DNA from: Echiichthys vipera | Taxonomy: Eukaryota; Chordata; Actinopteri; Perciformes; Trachinidae | Direction: 5' to 3' | NCBI GenBank assembly: GCA_963691815.1 | Contig: OY829660.1 | Span: 2,964,966 to 3,028,965, forward strand | Length of the DNA stretch: 64,000 bases | In this document: positions 50,401 to 56,666 of the stretch, in pieces | Layout: each line of letters starts with the position of its first letter | How positions within the stretch are numbered: the first letter of the stretch is position 1 | The notes under the pieces: model-generated | The model's input: only the letters and a program-made list of their open reading frames with translations | What the model was told of the DNA's origin: nothing | Databases searched by the model: none | Position numbers and translations under genes: made by a program

Positions 50401-53400
50401 AAAAAATAATCGTATATGCATGTGTACTGTGTGGTGAGACGCTCATTGAGAAGAGTCAAACACAATTTGATGGTTGATGACCGAGAGATGGGGCCTGTCT
50501 ATATTTCAGCTCTGGAGCATCTCACTGGACTCATTAAGGGTGCACTCACACTGTCCTTCCGCACCGCACCCCGGGCTTTAGGGTAGTTGTCCCCCCCTCC
50601 CTCTCCGCCCCAGGCCCGTTTGTACTCACACTACCTGGGCCTCGGAGAATGCTTCTTGCTGCCTATACGTCATCACGCCGTAACACGTCACACGCATTGA
50701 TGACGTCATGGCGATGCGTGGCTTTGTTTCCAGATCTTTCCATAGACCTCTGAGTTTTTGTGCGTCTTGTCGACTGTTTTTTAATCTTTTCATCGACCAA
50801 ATCTGCAGTAAACACTCCACCTCTGCATCACACCAACGTGAACCTTTCACCGCCATTGTTGTTGTTGTTAAATGTCCGCGCATGGTCCCTCCTTCTTTTT
50901 TCTACGTCCCAACAGGCGCACAGGAAATGACCTCAGAACCGCCGTAGGCCTCGTGCTCGTACACGTGCGCACGCTCGTGCTCGTACATGTGCAAACGCGC
51001 TCTACAAAAGCCCACCTCTCTCAGACGGGCCGTGGACGGCCAGCTGGCCGCAGCTATGTGCGGAGCGGTTGCACTCACACTGGTCAAACGCACTAGGCTT
51101 GACCAGAAAAAACGGTTTTGGCCCGTTGCGGAAGGACAGTGTGAGTGCACCCTAAAACCACAGACCATTCGTTAGCTGTATGTCGCTCAGTAGAATTATT
51201 AAAGGGTTAGCTCAAAAGACAGTCTTTGGGACAGCCCTGGTATTTTAGAATGATGACCTGGCATCATGTTTTAAGTAACTTCATCACTTCTAATTACTAT
51301 GTGCTTTTTTTACAGGACTTCGCTACCCACGTTCCTAATGGGCATGAAATCCTTCGCTGCCCTGTCACACGCATGTACCCTACGGACGACTGTGAACCTT
51401 TAAAACCTGGAACAGTGGTATGAACAGCTGACACACACACACACACACGCACACGCGCACACACACACACACACACACAGAAGCTATAAGTATCTTCTGA
51501 AGAATGCCATTTGAATAATGATGATCACACACACTCGGGTGTCTTTGTGGTTACTACCAAAGTTAAAGATGTTCAAATACTACACACACACATTTCAATT
51601 ACTAAAGCATCATCATTCTATGTGATACTACATACTAGTGTGTGTGTGTGCGTGTGCGTGTGTGCGTGTGTGTGTGTGTGTAGGAGCAGCCTCTGTATGA
51701 TGTGGTGCAGGAGGCTCTGCAGCGCCACCTGGAGGGAATTTCTTACAGAGAGAGAAACGCTGGATCCAAGATAGACATGAACATGAAAGATGAAGGTAGG
51801 ATACTGTGTGTGTGTGTGTGTGTGTGTGTCTGTGTGTGTGTGTGTGTTAAACTCTTCTTTGTAACCAACCACAGTGTTTCTTCCTCTCCTTCCCAGGGTT
51901 CAACGTGGTCGCTAGGGTGGATCCAGCCACGGGTTTTGTATCTGGGGGAAACCGCTTCAACTGTGGCACATGGATGGACAAAATGGGAGAGAGTGATAGA
52001 GCGAGGAACAAAGGCATGCCCGCTACTCCAAGGTAACACACACACACTGATCACACACTACACTGTATCAAATCAGGATGTTGTCTACGAGGCGTCAATC
52101 GAGGTTTCTGAAGAGACAAAATGAGGCTCAAAGTGGGCGGCGCCCAGTGGTTCCAGCCGTCACCATCTTGTCAATCGCTGTCATGACTCCACCTGCTCCC
52201 AGCTAAGTCCAAAAAATGATCAAAGAGGTGGAGAGCACTGGAACTGAGGAGGGTTAAATCAAACTGTCTCCATGCAACCAAGTTAGCAAAGGCTAAGAAG
52301 CTAGCTAGACTACAGAGGGTGGCAGCCTGAAGACAGAGTTTATTATTCGTGGCTGTATCAATTTAAATTCAGGCAGCGCAAACTGCAGTACCGAGTCCAA
52401 CCTTTGTGCTGCTGAACTTGAATTGCTCCTGTGGCTAACTAGCGGTGCAAAGAATCATCATTTATCCGTGATCAGTTCAGATCAATATCTTCGGTTCGGC
52501 ACACACGTGATCCACGGATTGATTTATGAAGAAAAAAAAAGAGTTGTGCGCATGTTCAGCTGACACGCCCCTTCTACCACAATCAAACAGGCAATCATCT
52601 GTGCCGGTACTGACACAAGCAGCCGAGGAATGGAACAATAATAATAATTATTAATGAACGATAGGTAGGGGATGAGTCCTTACCCCAAGTGAAGGAGTGC
52701 AAGTACCTCGGGATCATGTTCACGAGTGAGGGGACGATGGAGCGTGAGTTTGGCCGGAGAATCGGAGCAGCGGGGGCAGAGCTGCAGTCGCTCTACCGCA
52801 CCGTTGTGACGAAAAGAGAGCTGAGGAAGGCAAAGCTCTGGATCTACCACTCAGTCCTGGTTCCTACCCTCACCTGTGGTCATGAAAGCTGGGTCAGGAC
52901 CCAAAGAACCAGGTCGCGGGTACAAGCAGCCGAAATGTGTTTCCTCAGGAGGGGGGCTGGAGTCTCCCTTAGAAAGAGGGGCAGAAGTTCACCATCCGTG
53001 AGGAACTCGGAGTAGAGCCGCTGCTCCTTTGTGTTGAAAGGAGCCAGTTGAGGTGGTTCAGGATCATCTGGTAAGGATGAACCCTGGGCGCCTCCCTAGG
53101 GAGGTGTTCCAGGCACGTCCAGCTGGGAGGAGGCCTCGGGGAAGACCCAGGACCAGGTGGAGAGATTAGATCTCCACACTGGCCTGGGAACGCTTCCTTC
53201 ACATCCATTTGGAAAGGCCCAGCTGTCAGAAAGTCATCACAAAACAAATCCCTCAGTTTCGGCAGTTCCAGATGTGAGGATTTGCGGCTTTCCTCAGTTT
53301 AACATCATCATAATTGTGTTTGTTTACACTGTTTTCACCTTCTGTGTCCAGAGACGGAGCAGCAGTGGAGATAGTTGGTCTCAGCAAGTCAGCTGTTCGC

Positions 53401-53468
53401 TGGGTTGTGGAGCTCCACGCCAAAGGACTTTTCCCTTATGATGGAGCGAAAGTACACAGAGATGGTAT

Positions 53469-53518
<50 letters not shown>

Positions 53519-54087
53519 TAGATACACAGAGTTTTTACCTGTATTTCCTACACTCGTTCTGAATTTCAGCAGCCTGTACCTGTAATAAACCCTTCCCATT
53601 GTGTTCCAGGTAAAGAAGTGTTCATCTCGTACTCCCAGTGGAACCAGCAGCTCCAGCAGTCCTTTGAAGAAGGTTTCTGGGTGTCTGGTGACCCAAATGA
53701 CCCCAATGAGAAGCACCCTGATCTGGTGCACAAAAAAGGCATCTATAAGGACAGCTACGGAGCCTCCAGCCCCTGGTGTGACTACCAGCTGAGACCCAAC
53801 TTCACCATCGCCATGGTGGTGGTAAGTAGACGCATGTCTGAATATTCTGTAACTTTTATTGGCTAATAGGTCTGCTGAGTGACTACATTCCTGAGTTGTG
53901 ATTGGTTGATGGCTCATGATCGGCTCATGATGTCTGTGTTTAAAGGCTCCAGAGCTGTTCACACTGGAGAGAGCCTGGAAAGCTCTTGAGGTGGCTGAGA
54001 AGAAACTACTGGGACCACTGGGAATGAAGACACTTGACCCTGAGTAATACACATCTACATTAATATATATATATATATATACCTGTG

Positions 54088-54141
<54 letters not shown>

Positions 54142-55731
54142 TGAGTGTCTGAGAGAGAGAGGAACGTGTGTGTGTGTGTCTGAGAGAGAGGAACGCGTGT
54201 GTGTGTGAGTGTGTGTGAGTGTCTGAGAGAGAGAGGAACGTGTGTGTGTGTGAGTGTCTGTGTGTGTGAGTGTCGGAGAGAGAGAGGCACATGTGTGTGA
54301 GTGTCGGAGAGAGAGAGGAAAGTGTGCGTGTGTGTGTGTGTGGATACACTTAATGCAGGGGTGCAGTGCATGTGTGAAAGAGGTCATACAGTCTCGTACT
54401 AACAGTGTGTTGGTGTTTTCCTAGTGACATGGTGTACTGCGGCGTCTATGACAACGCTCTGGACAACGACAACTACAACGTGGCAAAAGGCTTCAACTAC
54501 CACCAAGGACCAGTGAGTCGGACTTCAGTTATAGCATATGACCGGCTGCTCCCACATTTCATGCTACAGATGTATCGATAAAAAAATGTTTCAGGTGTTA
54601 GTGAACTTATATTTATCAGAGCTGATAAAAACACATGTTTATCACATAGACTGTATAAATGGACGTAGCCTCTCCGTCGGGGTCCGTTCTCTCAACTTGA
54701 TCCAATCATACTCGCCTACGGGGGTCGGCCTCTTTCCTCATTTCCTCTGACCAAAAAAGGGCATGTATGTGACGTTGGGGGGAGGGGCGTACGTCCATCT
54801 GGCTGACGTTTACCTCCGAGGAGAAGTGAGGGCCAGAGGCTAGCTGTCACTCAAGAGGCCACGCCCCTAATTATGCATAAACTTTAACCTCCAATAAAAC
54901 AAAAACTAGCCCCTCCCCCTTCAGTGTTGTCATGGAGATCTGAGCTAAACACACAGACTAGTATGTTTTTTGTCCTTAAACAGGTTTAATGATGCTGTGA
55001 AAATGGCCTGTTTAACATGGGGCTCAATGAGAAACTGCTCTATAGTGCAAACCTGCCCCTAGTGGACACTCAGAGAACTGCAGTTTTTGGGCACTGCCTG
55101 TTTGGATCAACCAGGAAGTGGCTGTGGTGGTGGTGGTGGTGGGGGGGGGGGGGTTATCATCAGTTATGAACAAGTAAATCAAGTAGTGACTGAAGTAGTG
55201 TTGAAAGGATGTTTCCTTTCAATGGCACTGTTGCACATAACTAACTCCTGTGTGTGTGTGTGTGCGTGTGTGTGTGCGCAGGAGTGGCTGTGGCCAGTAG
55301 GCTACTTCCTGCGTGCTAAACTCTACTTTGCCAAGAAGCTGGGGGAAGAAACCTACGCTAAAACCGTCACCCTGGTGAAAAATGTTCTGTCACGACATTA
55401 CACTCACCTGGAGAGGTAGGACCGCCGTCTGTTCATCCGTCTGCTTCGCTCTGTGTCACATGATCAAATCTTGGCACCATTTAGAGATTCAAGAGCATTT
55501 CACGACACATGGAGAACGAATGGAAGGTCCCATCTGTGACGTTTCACTCATGTTATTGCTTTTTTTGTGTTTGTCTGTGTTTAGTCAGCTCTGACCCTCC
55601 TGTGCCTCCTCAGGTCTCCGTGGAAGGGTCTGCCAGAGCTGACCAATGAGAACGGCCAGTTCTGCCCATTCAGCTGTGAGACCCAGGCCTGGTCTCTGGC
55701 CACTGTGCTGGAGATCCTCTATGACCTCTGA
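25098..55731 (+). CDS. agl: Glycogen debranching enzyme (4-alpha-glucanotransferase / amylo-alpha-1,6-glucosidase)
   Basis: Complete coding region in 34 exon positions, 4605 nt including stop = 1534 residues, close to the 1532 of the human enzyme, with every splice phase consistent. AGL is the cytosolic bifunctional enzyme that moves maltotriosyl units off glycogen branches and then hydrolyses the remaining alpha-1,6 glucose. GH13 transferase motifs are visible: DVVYNH (about 218-223), GVRLDNCHSTP (Asp530, predicted nucleophile), AELFTGSE (Glu559, predicted acid/base) and THDNECP (Asp631). The C-terminal glucosidase half has CWGRDTF, YNCRDAVWWW and FNCGTWMDKMGES. The start is the ATG at 25098 (MLPQHLKQIRVLM), aligning with the vertebrate N-terminus. 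Exon 12 exists in two alternative tandem versions. Introns are loaded with MITEs, SINEs and LINE fragments. A polyadenylation signal follows at 55993. Confidence 0.97.
25520..26129 (+). mobile_element. Harbinger-type MITE, copy H (AGL intron 1)
   Basis: 610 bp, TTA target duplications (25517-25519, 26130-26132). The Myb-like region is diverged and the TGACGTCA stretch deleted. It abuts a Tc1-like transposase fragment on its right. Confidence 0.87.
26130..26222 (-). pseudogene. Tc1/mariner transposase fragment (AGL intron 1)
   Basis: Minus-strand translation contains NLNPIENLWKILGDKVM, the conserved LNPIENLW motif near the last catalytic residue of Tc1 transposases. Harbinger-type MITE copy H abuts it. 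Confidence 0.65.
27078..27382 (+). mobile_element. LINE 3' end, short copy (AGL intron 1)
   Basis: The last about 300 bp of the same LINE, ending GATGAAGATGAGATGAGAG. Confidence 0.72.
27473..27778 (+). mobile_element. tRNA-derived SINE
   Basis: Contains a pol III B-box-like GGTTCGAGTCCC, a body with AAGGCACCGAACCCCCAAC and a 3' end GGGACAAATAAAGGAATTC plus (TTC)n. A second copy, inverted, lies at 49380-49742. It lies in AGL intron 1. Confidence 0.7.
28206..28416 (+). CDS. agl: AGL exon 2
   Basis: Residues 30-99, phase 1 to 2. N-terminal domain with FELQFRLGPSLQGRRVMV and REDDSDKYCSLDL. Confidence 0.95.
28661..29278 (+). mobile_element. Harbinger-type MITE, copy I (AGL intron 2)
   Basis: 618 bp, TAA target duplications (28658-28660, 29279-29281). 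Myb-like ORF remnant on the plus strand from 28962, TGACGTCA intact. Confidence 0.9.
29372..29560. repeat. Dispersed repeat (AGL intron 2), inverted relative to 54950-55125
   Basis: Shares TTGAGCCCCATGTTAAACAG and TGAGTGTCCACTAGG (in reverse complement) with 54950-55125 of AGL intron 32. The two inverted copies bracket most of the gene. Confidence 0.7.
29606..29775 (+). CDS. agl: AGL exon 3
   Basis: Residues about 100-156. Contains GGGYIVVDP and GADNHVLPLDCITIQTYLS. The donor GTAGGT runs directly into a (GT)n tract. Confidence 0.95.
30098..30301 (+). CDS. agl: AGL exon 4 (GH13 region I)
   Basis: Residues about 157-224. Contains YNMIHFTPLQTLGESRSCY and ends in CITDVVYNHT, the first conserved GH13 motif (Asp218, His223). 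Confidence 0.95.
30423..30510 (+). mobile_element. piggyBac-type MITE fragment
   Basis: Starts after TTAA with AGGTTGAATATGGAGAATG and matches the first about 85 bp of the 40050 element, then breaks off next to a LINE tail and MITE copy J. Confidence 0.65.
30579..31077 (-). mobile_element. Harbinger-type MITE, copy J, one end truncated (AGL intron 4)
   Basis: Begins inside the element at AATGCTTCTTGCTGCC and runs to an intact TIR followed by TAA. The truncated end is fused to a LINE 3' tail and a piggyBac-type fragment. Confidence 0.85.
31505..31559 (+). mobile_element. Harbinger-type MITE, copy K, terminal fragment (AGL intron 4)
   Basis: Only the first 55 bp of one end. The fragment is bracketed by direct repeats of ACAACCGCTAAG (about 31493-31504 and 31567-31578). 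Confidence 0.75.
32053..32234 (+). CDS. agl: AGL exon 5
   Basis: Residues 225-285. Contains WITEHPECGYNLVNSPHLR and PAWVLDRAIW. Exit phase 0. Confidence 0.95.
32376..32530. repeat. hAT-type MITE fragment (AGL intron 5)
   Basis: Starts CAGGGCTGCCCAACCCTG and shares GTTTTAGGTTTCTC with the palindrome at 38907. The right arm is diverged. Confidence 0.6.
33257..33368 (+). CDS. agl: AGL exon 6
   Basis: Residues 286-322. Reads AIRSVLWQDVYPQIKLWEF then YQVKVDVAVEEF. The donor is GTCTGT. Confidence 0.93.
33786..34252. mobile_element. Harbinger-type MITE, copy L, fold-back form (AGL intron 6)
   Basis: 467 bp. Unlike other copies, both arms (about 33786-33950 and 34090-34252) derive from the same end of the element, giving a long palindrome. 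Flanks are TAA (left) and TTA (right). Confidence 0.85.
34343..34469 (+). CDS. agl: AGL exon 7
   Basis: Residues 323-364. Contains LKIIQDPNYHRYGNKVDMD and ETFVPH. Confidence 0.94.
34517..35173 (+). mobile_element. LINE 3' end (AGL intron 7)
   Basis: Plus-strand copy with MEREFGRRIGAAGAELQSLY and a GATGAGATGAGATGATG tail. Confidence 0.75.
35586..35688 (+). CDS. agl: AGL exon 8
   Basis: Residues 365-399. Contains HIEECCGALRQKLNGLNEE and HQHQEQ. The donor is GTAAGG. Confidence 0.93.
36081..36178 (+). CDS. agl: AGL exon 9
   Basis: Residues 400-431. Contains NCIVGNVVYERLADHGPKL and GPVCRKNPLVT. Confidence 0.94.
36345..36628 (+). mobile_element. tRNA-like SINE, AGL intron 9
   Basis: GTGGTTAGCACTGTTGCC (A-box-like) and ATGGTTCGAATCCCGGC (B-box-like), then the family body with a deletion, ending GATGAATGAATGAATG. 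Confidence 0.75.
37078..37260 (+). mobile_element. tRNA-like SINE, internally deleted, AGL intron 9
   Basis: Family 5' half (GTCGCCTCACAGCGAGAAGG) joined directly to the GATGAATGAATGAATG tail. Confidence 0.65.
37392..37531 (+). CDS. agl: AGL exon 10
   Basis: Residues 432-478. Contains YFTFPYKDM and AHNGWVMGDDPLRNFADP. Confidence 0.95.
37725..37912 (+). CDS. agl: AGL exon 11 (GH13 region II, predicted nucleophile)
   Basis: Residues 479-541. Contains CWGDSVKLRYGNGPEDCPY and GVRLDNCHSTPLHVAE; Asp530 is the predicted transferase nucleophile. Exit phase 0, into either exon 12a or 12b. Confidence 0.96.
37985..38185 (-). pseudogene. LINE reverse transcriptase C-terminal fragment (AGL intron 11)
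   Basis: Minus-strand translation includes ISAWCGSCTALSPKALRRVD then NTAQYITRAELPSM, a block typical of a fish LINE reverse transcriptase C-terminus. It belongs to a different family from the GATGA-tailed LINE. Confidence 0.5.
38270..38545. repeat. Probable MITE in AGL intron 11
   Basis: An AT-rich stretch with inverted-repeat ends (GGCTGCAACTACTGTAACTA near the left, GATTGATCTAATAGTTGAC near the right), of a type common in fish introns. No coding. Confidence 0.4.
38760..39340. repeat. Second palindromic MITE family surrounding the hAT-type MITE
   Basis: Sequences starting GATCCAGTAAAGGGCCG occur at about 38778 and 39157 with an inverted counterpart ending at about 39335, on both sides of the 38907 element. 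At least two copies of another foldback family lie next to each other here. Confidence 0.6.
38907..39130. mobile_element. hAT-type palindromic MITE (AGL intron 11)
   Basis: A near-perfect palindrome of about 220 bp with ends CAGGGCTGCACAACCCTG, flanked by the 8-bp duplication ATCTAGAT. 8-bp target duplications are typical of hAT. A related diverged copy is at about 32376-32530 (AGL intron 5). Confidence 0.75.
39459..39582 (+). CDS. agl: AGL exon 12a (alternative copy 1; GH13 region III)
   Basis: 124 nt, phase 0 to 1, acceptor ctgtccag, donor GTACAA. Encodes residues 542-582: AMLDAARTVRPNLYVIAEL then FTGSELLDNVFVNRLGISS and LVR. Glu559 in AEL is the predicted acid/base, 29 residues after Asp530. 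A second version of the same exon follows 257 bp downstream; the two cannot be joined without a stop after 11 codons. Confidence 0.93.
39840..39963 (+). CDS. agl: AGL exon 12b (alternative copy 2; GH13 region III)
   Basis: 124 nt with the same phases as 12a, acceptor gttgaccag (weaker pyrimidine tract) and donor GTACAC. Encodes FMLNAARTVCPNLYVVAEL, FTGSEELDNVFVTKLGITS and LIR. The catalytic Glu is kept and 32 of 41 residues match 12a. Several positions (VVAEL, SEELDN, VFVT, SLIR) look closer to other vertebrate AGL proteins than 12a does, whereas 12a keeps MLD and GISS. Confidence 0.93.
40050..40790 (+). mobile_element. piggyBac-type MITE (AGL intron 12)
   Basis: 741 bp, ends AGGTTGAATATGG and CATATTCAACCT as inverted repeats, flanked by TTAA on both sides (40046-40049, 40791-40794). 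TTAA target sites are typical of piggyBac. No transposase ORF. Confidence 0.75.
41148..41311 (+). CDS. agl: AGL exon 13 (GH13 region IV)
   Basis: Residues 583-637. Contains EEGRLVYRYGGEPVGAFVQ and FLDVTHDNECP, with Asp631 as the third predicted GH13 acid. Acceptor tccacag; of two possible AGs only the first keeps the frame. Confidence 0.95.
41703..42065 (+). mobile_element. tRNA-like SINE, AGL intron 13
   Basis: Full-length copy from GTGGTGTGGTGGTTAACAC to the GATGAAAGAATGAATG tail. Confidence 0.72.
42525..42626 (+). CDS. agl: AGL exon 14
   Basis: Residues 638-671. Contains MACCATGSTRGYDELVPHQ. The donor is GTCATT, followed by a (CA)n tract. Confidence 0.94.
43173..43328 (+). CDS. agl: AGL exon 15
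   Basis: Residues 672-723. Contains ISVVKEERFYPKWNP and SGIIAGKLALNKLHQEL. The acceptor is a (GT)n run ending in tgtag rather than a normal pyrimidine tract. Confidence 0.93.
43522..43672 (+). CDS. agl: AGL exon 16
   Basis: Residues 724-773. Contains VFVDQVDADIVAVTRHCPS and HQSVVAVCRTAF. Confidence 0.95.
43828..44449 (-). mobile_element. Harbinger-type MITE, copy M (AGL intron 16)
   Basis: 622 bp, TAA target duplications (43825-43827, 44450-44452), TGACGTCA intact, Myb-like remnant on the minus strand. It makes up about three quarters of the intron and ends 44 bp before exon 17. Confidence 0.9.
44494..44618 (+). CDS. agl: AGL exon 17
   Basis: Residues 774-815. Contains KIEEVVLEARTVERHAGSF and YTVEIKEHIS. 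A MITE ends 44 bp before this exon, leaving only a short pyrimidine-rich acceptor region. Confidence 0.93.
44715..44821 (+). CDS. agl: AGL exon 18
   Basis: Residues 816-850. Contains VVKQAGVTSKGRSEFVQEI and LTPGSVIAF. Exit phase 2. Confidence 0.92.
44916..45050 (+). CDS. agl: AGL exon 19
   Basis: Residues 851-895. Contains VSLDPKAQKLAGVLRYYLS and QFSPKYKRGS. The donor is GTGAGT. Confidence 0.93.
45117..45836. mobile_element. Two LINE 3' ends head to head (AGL intron 19)
   Basis: 45117-45317 is a minus-strand 3' end and 45318-45836 a plus-strand 3' end of the same LINE. The outer about 200 bp are inverted repeats. Confidence 0.75.
46000..46130 (+). CDS. agl: AGL exon 20
   Basis: Residues 896-939. 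Contains LTLADLNILLFRCESEEKE and WESLKYAGLQ. Confidence 0.95.
46347..46483 (+). CDS. agl: AGL exon 21
   Basis: Residues 940-985. Contains LMSVLADIRPNNDLGHPVC and GDWLIDYVSNRLI. Confidence 0.95.
46500..47240. other. AGL intron 21, 5' part
   Basis: Appears to be diverged fish dispersed repeat (start AGCCTGTCAAAAAGAATGG). No coding. Confidence 0.35.
47285..47381 (-). pseudogene. Antisense ghost copy of AGL exon 27 inside AGL intron 21
   Basis: On the minus strand this is a copy of AGL exon 27 with both splice sites preserved (tgtgtag before, GTAGGA after) and (GT)n on both sides, as at the source (51684-51795). It is 97 nt instead of 112 because of an internal 15-nt (in-frame) deletion. I see only one other difference (Lys to Glu before IDMNMKDE), so the copy is recent. 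It lies antisense to the gene and cannot be spliced into AGL mRNA. Confidence 0.9.
47758..47891 (+). CDS. agl: AGL exon 22
   Basis: Residues 986-1029. Contains VGEWLGAMFNYLKHIPRYL and IPSYFDAILVSTYTT. Confidence 0.95.
48015..48190 (+). CDS. agl: AGL exon 23
   Basis: Residues 1030-1088. Contains FIQNGSSFVRYLALGSVQM, CGVGRFPALP and EQCCVSLAA. Confidence 0.95.
48253..48845 (-). mobile_element. Harbinger-type MITE, copy N (AGL intron 23)
   Basis: 593 bp with TIRs, flanked by TAA (left) and TTA (right). TGACGTCA intact, Myb-like remnant on the minus strand. Confidence 0.88.
48994..49096 (+). CDS. agl: AGL exon 24 (glucosidase domain)
   Basis: Residues 1089-1122. Contains HFSSGIFRCWGRDTFIALR, a hallmark of the C-terminal amylo-1,6-glucosidase domain. 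Confidence 0.95.
49276..49941. mobile_element. TIR element in AGL intron 24 with nested SINE
   Basis: Inverted ends of about 85 bp (CTAACAGTGATTAGCTCG on the left, GAGCTAATCAGTGTTAGCC on the right) enclose a SINE copy (about 49380-49742). A related half-element lies at 3601-3830. Confidence 0.6.
49380..49742 (-). mobile_element. tRNA-derived SINE, inverted copy (AGL intron 24)
   Basis: Reverse complement of the 27473 family, nested inside the TIR element 49276-49941. The (GAA)n end is at the left. Confidence 0.7.
50024..50147 (+). CDS. agl: AGL exon 25 (glucosidase domain)
   Basis: Residues 1123-1164. Contains ILAFAGTLRHGLIPNLLGE and YNCRDAVWWWLQCVQ. Confidence 0.96.
50538..51152 (-). mobile_element. 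Harbinger-type MITE, copy O (AGL intron 25)
   Basis: 615 bp, TAA target duplications (50535-50537, 51153-51155), TGACGTCA intact, Myb-like remnant on the minus strand. Confidence 0.9.
51316..51417 (+). CDS. agl: AGL exon 26
   Basis: Residues 1165-1198. Contains HVPNGHEILRCPVTRMYPT. The donor is GTATGA, followed by a (CA)n tract. Confidence 0.94.
51684..51795 (+). CDS. agl: AGL exon 27
   Basis: Residues 1199-1235. Contains YDVVQEALQRHLEGISYRE and IDMNMKDE. It is bounded by (GT)n on both sides (acceptor tgtgtgtag, donor GTAGGA). An inverted, internally deleted copy lies at 47285-47381. Confidence 0.95.
51897..52032 (+). CDS. agl: AGL exon 28 (glucosidase domain)
   Basis: Residues 1236-1280. 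Contains GGNRFNCGTWMDKMGESDR, a strongly conserved acidic motif of the glucosidase domain (Asp1263). Which acid is catalytic was not assigned. Confidence 0.96.
52662..53193 (+). mobile_element. LINE fragment (AGL intron 28), 3' truncated
   Basis: Plus-strand reverse transcriptase end region (KECKYLGIMFTSEGTMEREF), broken off after CACTGGCCTGGGAACGC, so the usual GATGA tail is absent. Confidence 0.72.
53352..53464 (+). CDS. agl: AGL exon 29
   Basis: Residues 1281-1318. Contains DGAAVEIVGLSKSAVRWVV and KGLFPYDG. The donor is GTATGA, followed by (CA)n. Confidence 0.95.
53610..53821 (+). CDS. agl: AGL exon 30
   Basis: Residues 1319-1389. Contains NEKHPDLVHKKGIYKDSYG and WCDYQLRPNFTIAMVV. The donor is GTAAGT. 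Confidence 0.97.
53946..54043 (+). CDS. agl: AGL exon 31
   Basis: Residues 1390-1421. Contains APELFTLERAWKALEVAEK and GPLGMKTLDP. Exit phase 2, donor GTAATA. Confidence 0.94.
54085..54345. repeat. (GT)n and GAGTGTCTGAGAGAGAG tandem repeats (AGL intron 31)
   Basis: A pure GT tract, then about 6 imperfect repeats of GTGTGTGAGTGTCTGAGAGA with GGAACG. A minus-strand open frame of 322 codons (54349-53381) runs across it and is not a gene. Confidence 0.9.
54425..54512 (+). CDS. agl: AGL exon 32
   Basis: Residues 1422-1451. Contains DMVYCGVYDNALDNDNYNV and AKGFNYHQGP. The donor is GTGAGT. Confidence 0.96.
54640..55125. repeat. Dispersed repeat (AGL intron 32)
   Basis: Starts at CATAGACTGTATAAATGGAC and includes the inverted counterpart of 29372-29560. 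Non-coding. Confidence 0.55.
55282..55415 (+). CDS. agl: AGL exon 33
   Basis: Residues 1452-1495. Contains EWLWPVGYFLRAKLYFAKK and VKNVLSRHYTHLE. The acceptor is a (GT)n run ending in gcgcag. Confidence 0.95.
55614..55731 (+). CDS. agl: AGL exon 34 (last; stop TGA 55729-55731)
   Basis: Residues 1496-1534. Contains SPWKGLPELTNENGQFCPF, SCETQAWSLATVLEILYDL and the stop, the conserved AGL C-terminus. Confidence 0.97.
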
Positions 55732-55992
55732 ATGCCCCCTGATGTGACCGTAGGAGGAGAAGGTCAAACACAAAGCTCGCTTTGAGTAGAAACACACAGA
55801 AGCACCCACTCTTCCCTCTGCCTTCAGTCCAAATGCACTTTACTGTTGCTCAACAGTGACACACATCCGATTGGCCGGTGACAATTAGAGGCTTCAAATT
55901 AACCCTTATTTACATTAAATATGTGCCAGAACCTCAGGTGTGATGACGCCCCTCTAACTATCCTCATGAATGATCCGCTGCCTCTCACTGGA

Positions 55993-55998
55993 AATAAA
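55993..55998 (+). terminator. AGL polyadenylation signal AATAAA
   Basis: A canonical AATAAA lies 262 bp after the stop codon of AGL, the first on this strand in the 3' UTR. Confidence 0.6.
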
Positions 55999-56660
55999 CA
56001 GGAGCTCACAGCTCAGCCCAGCTCCCTGCTCCCTGTGTGTTTGTACCATGCACTGATATAAAGGTGGACAGAATCACACCTCCCTCAAAGTGAAGCCAAA
56101 ACATCTGGATCGCCCCCTGGTGGCCGGCTGCAGTATAGGTCTAAAGTCCCGCCCCTCACATCAAAGTAGTTGGGCCAAACTAAACTAAAGTACACTTCAA
56201 ATCAATGTTTCCCAAAGATGGTTTCAGTCATTTTAAGTCGTTTTTATCCCGCTGAGGTTTGTTCAAGGGTTTGTTTTTCCGATAGTTCTGGTTTTAATGA
56301 GTTTTTTGATGCTATGAAAAGGGGATGAAATGTTATGATTGACACCTGTGATTGACCTGACGTCGGCCTGGCGCTGGATAGGCGGGACAGCTATACGCAG
56401 ACGCTGGCTCCTAACACGGGTGTCCAGGATATTTTGGCTTCACTGAACTGGAGTCCATCTTTATATACAGTACAGTCCGTGTCTTGTACCCTTATACTAT
56501 GTCTCACATCAGATACTTCTGTTAGGACACTTCCATGGCGTACACTGTGGGCAGATATTCTGCTTTTAAGCCGGTGTTTGATTTTACATGTCTCATTTAA
56601 CTGTTTAAACAAGCGATCTAAACACATGTGATGTCCAAATGCAGCGTCATGGACCGTTCG
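55999..56660. other. Intergenic, downstream of AGL
   Basis: No exon recognised. A short stretch near 56105 (CGCCCCCTGGTGGCC) resembles a dispersed repeat and also a CTCF-like core. Confidence 0.35.
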
Positions 56661-56666
56661 AAAGTA

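Noticed and set aside
53381..54349. 322-codon minus-strand open frame
   Set aside because: It is mostly a THTHTH repeat from microsatellite DNA plus the antisense of AGL exons 29-31.
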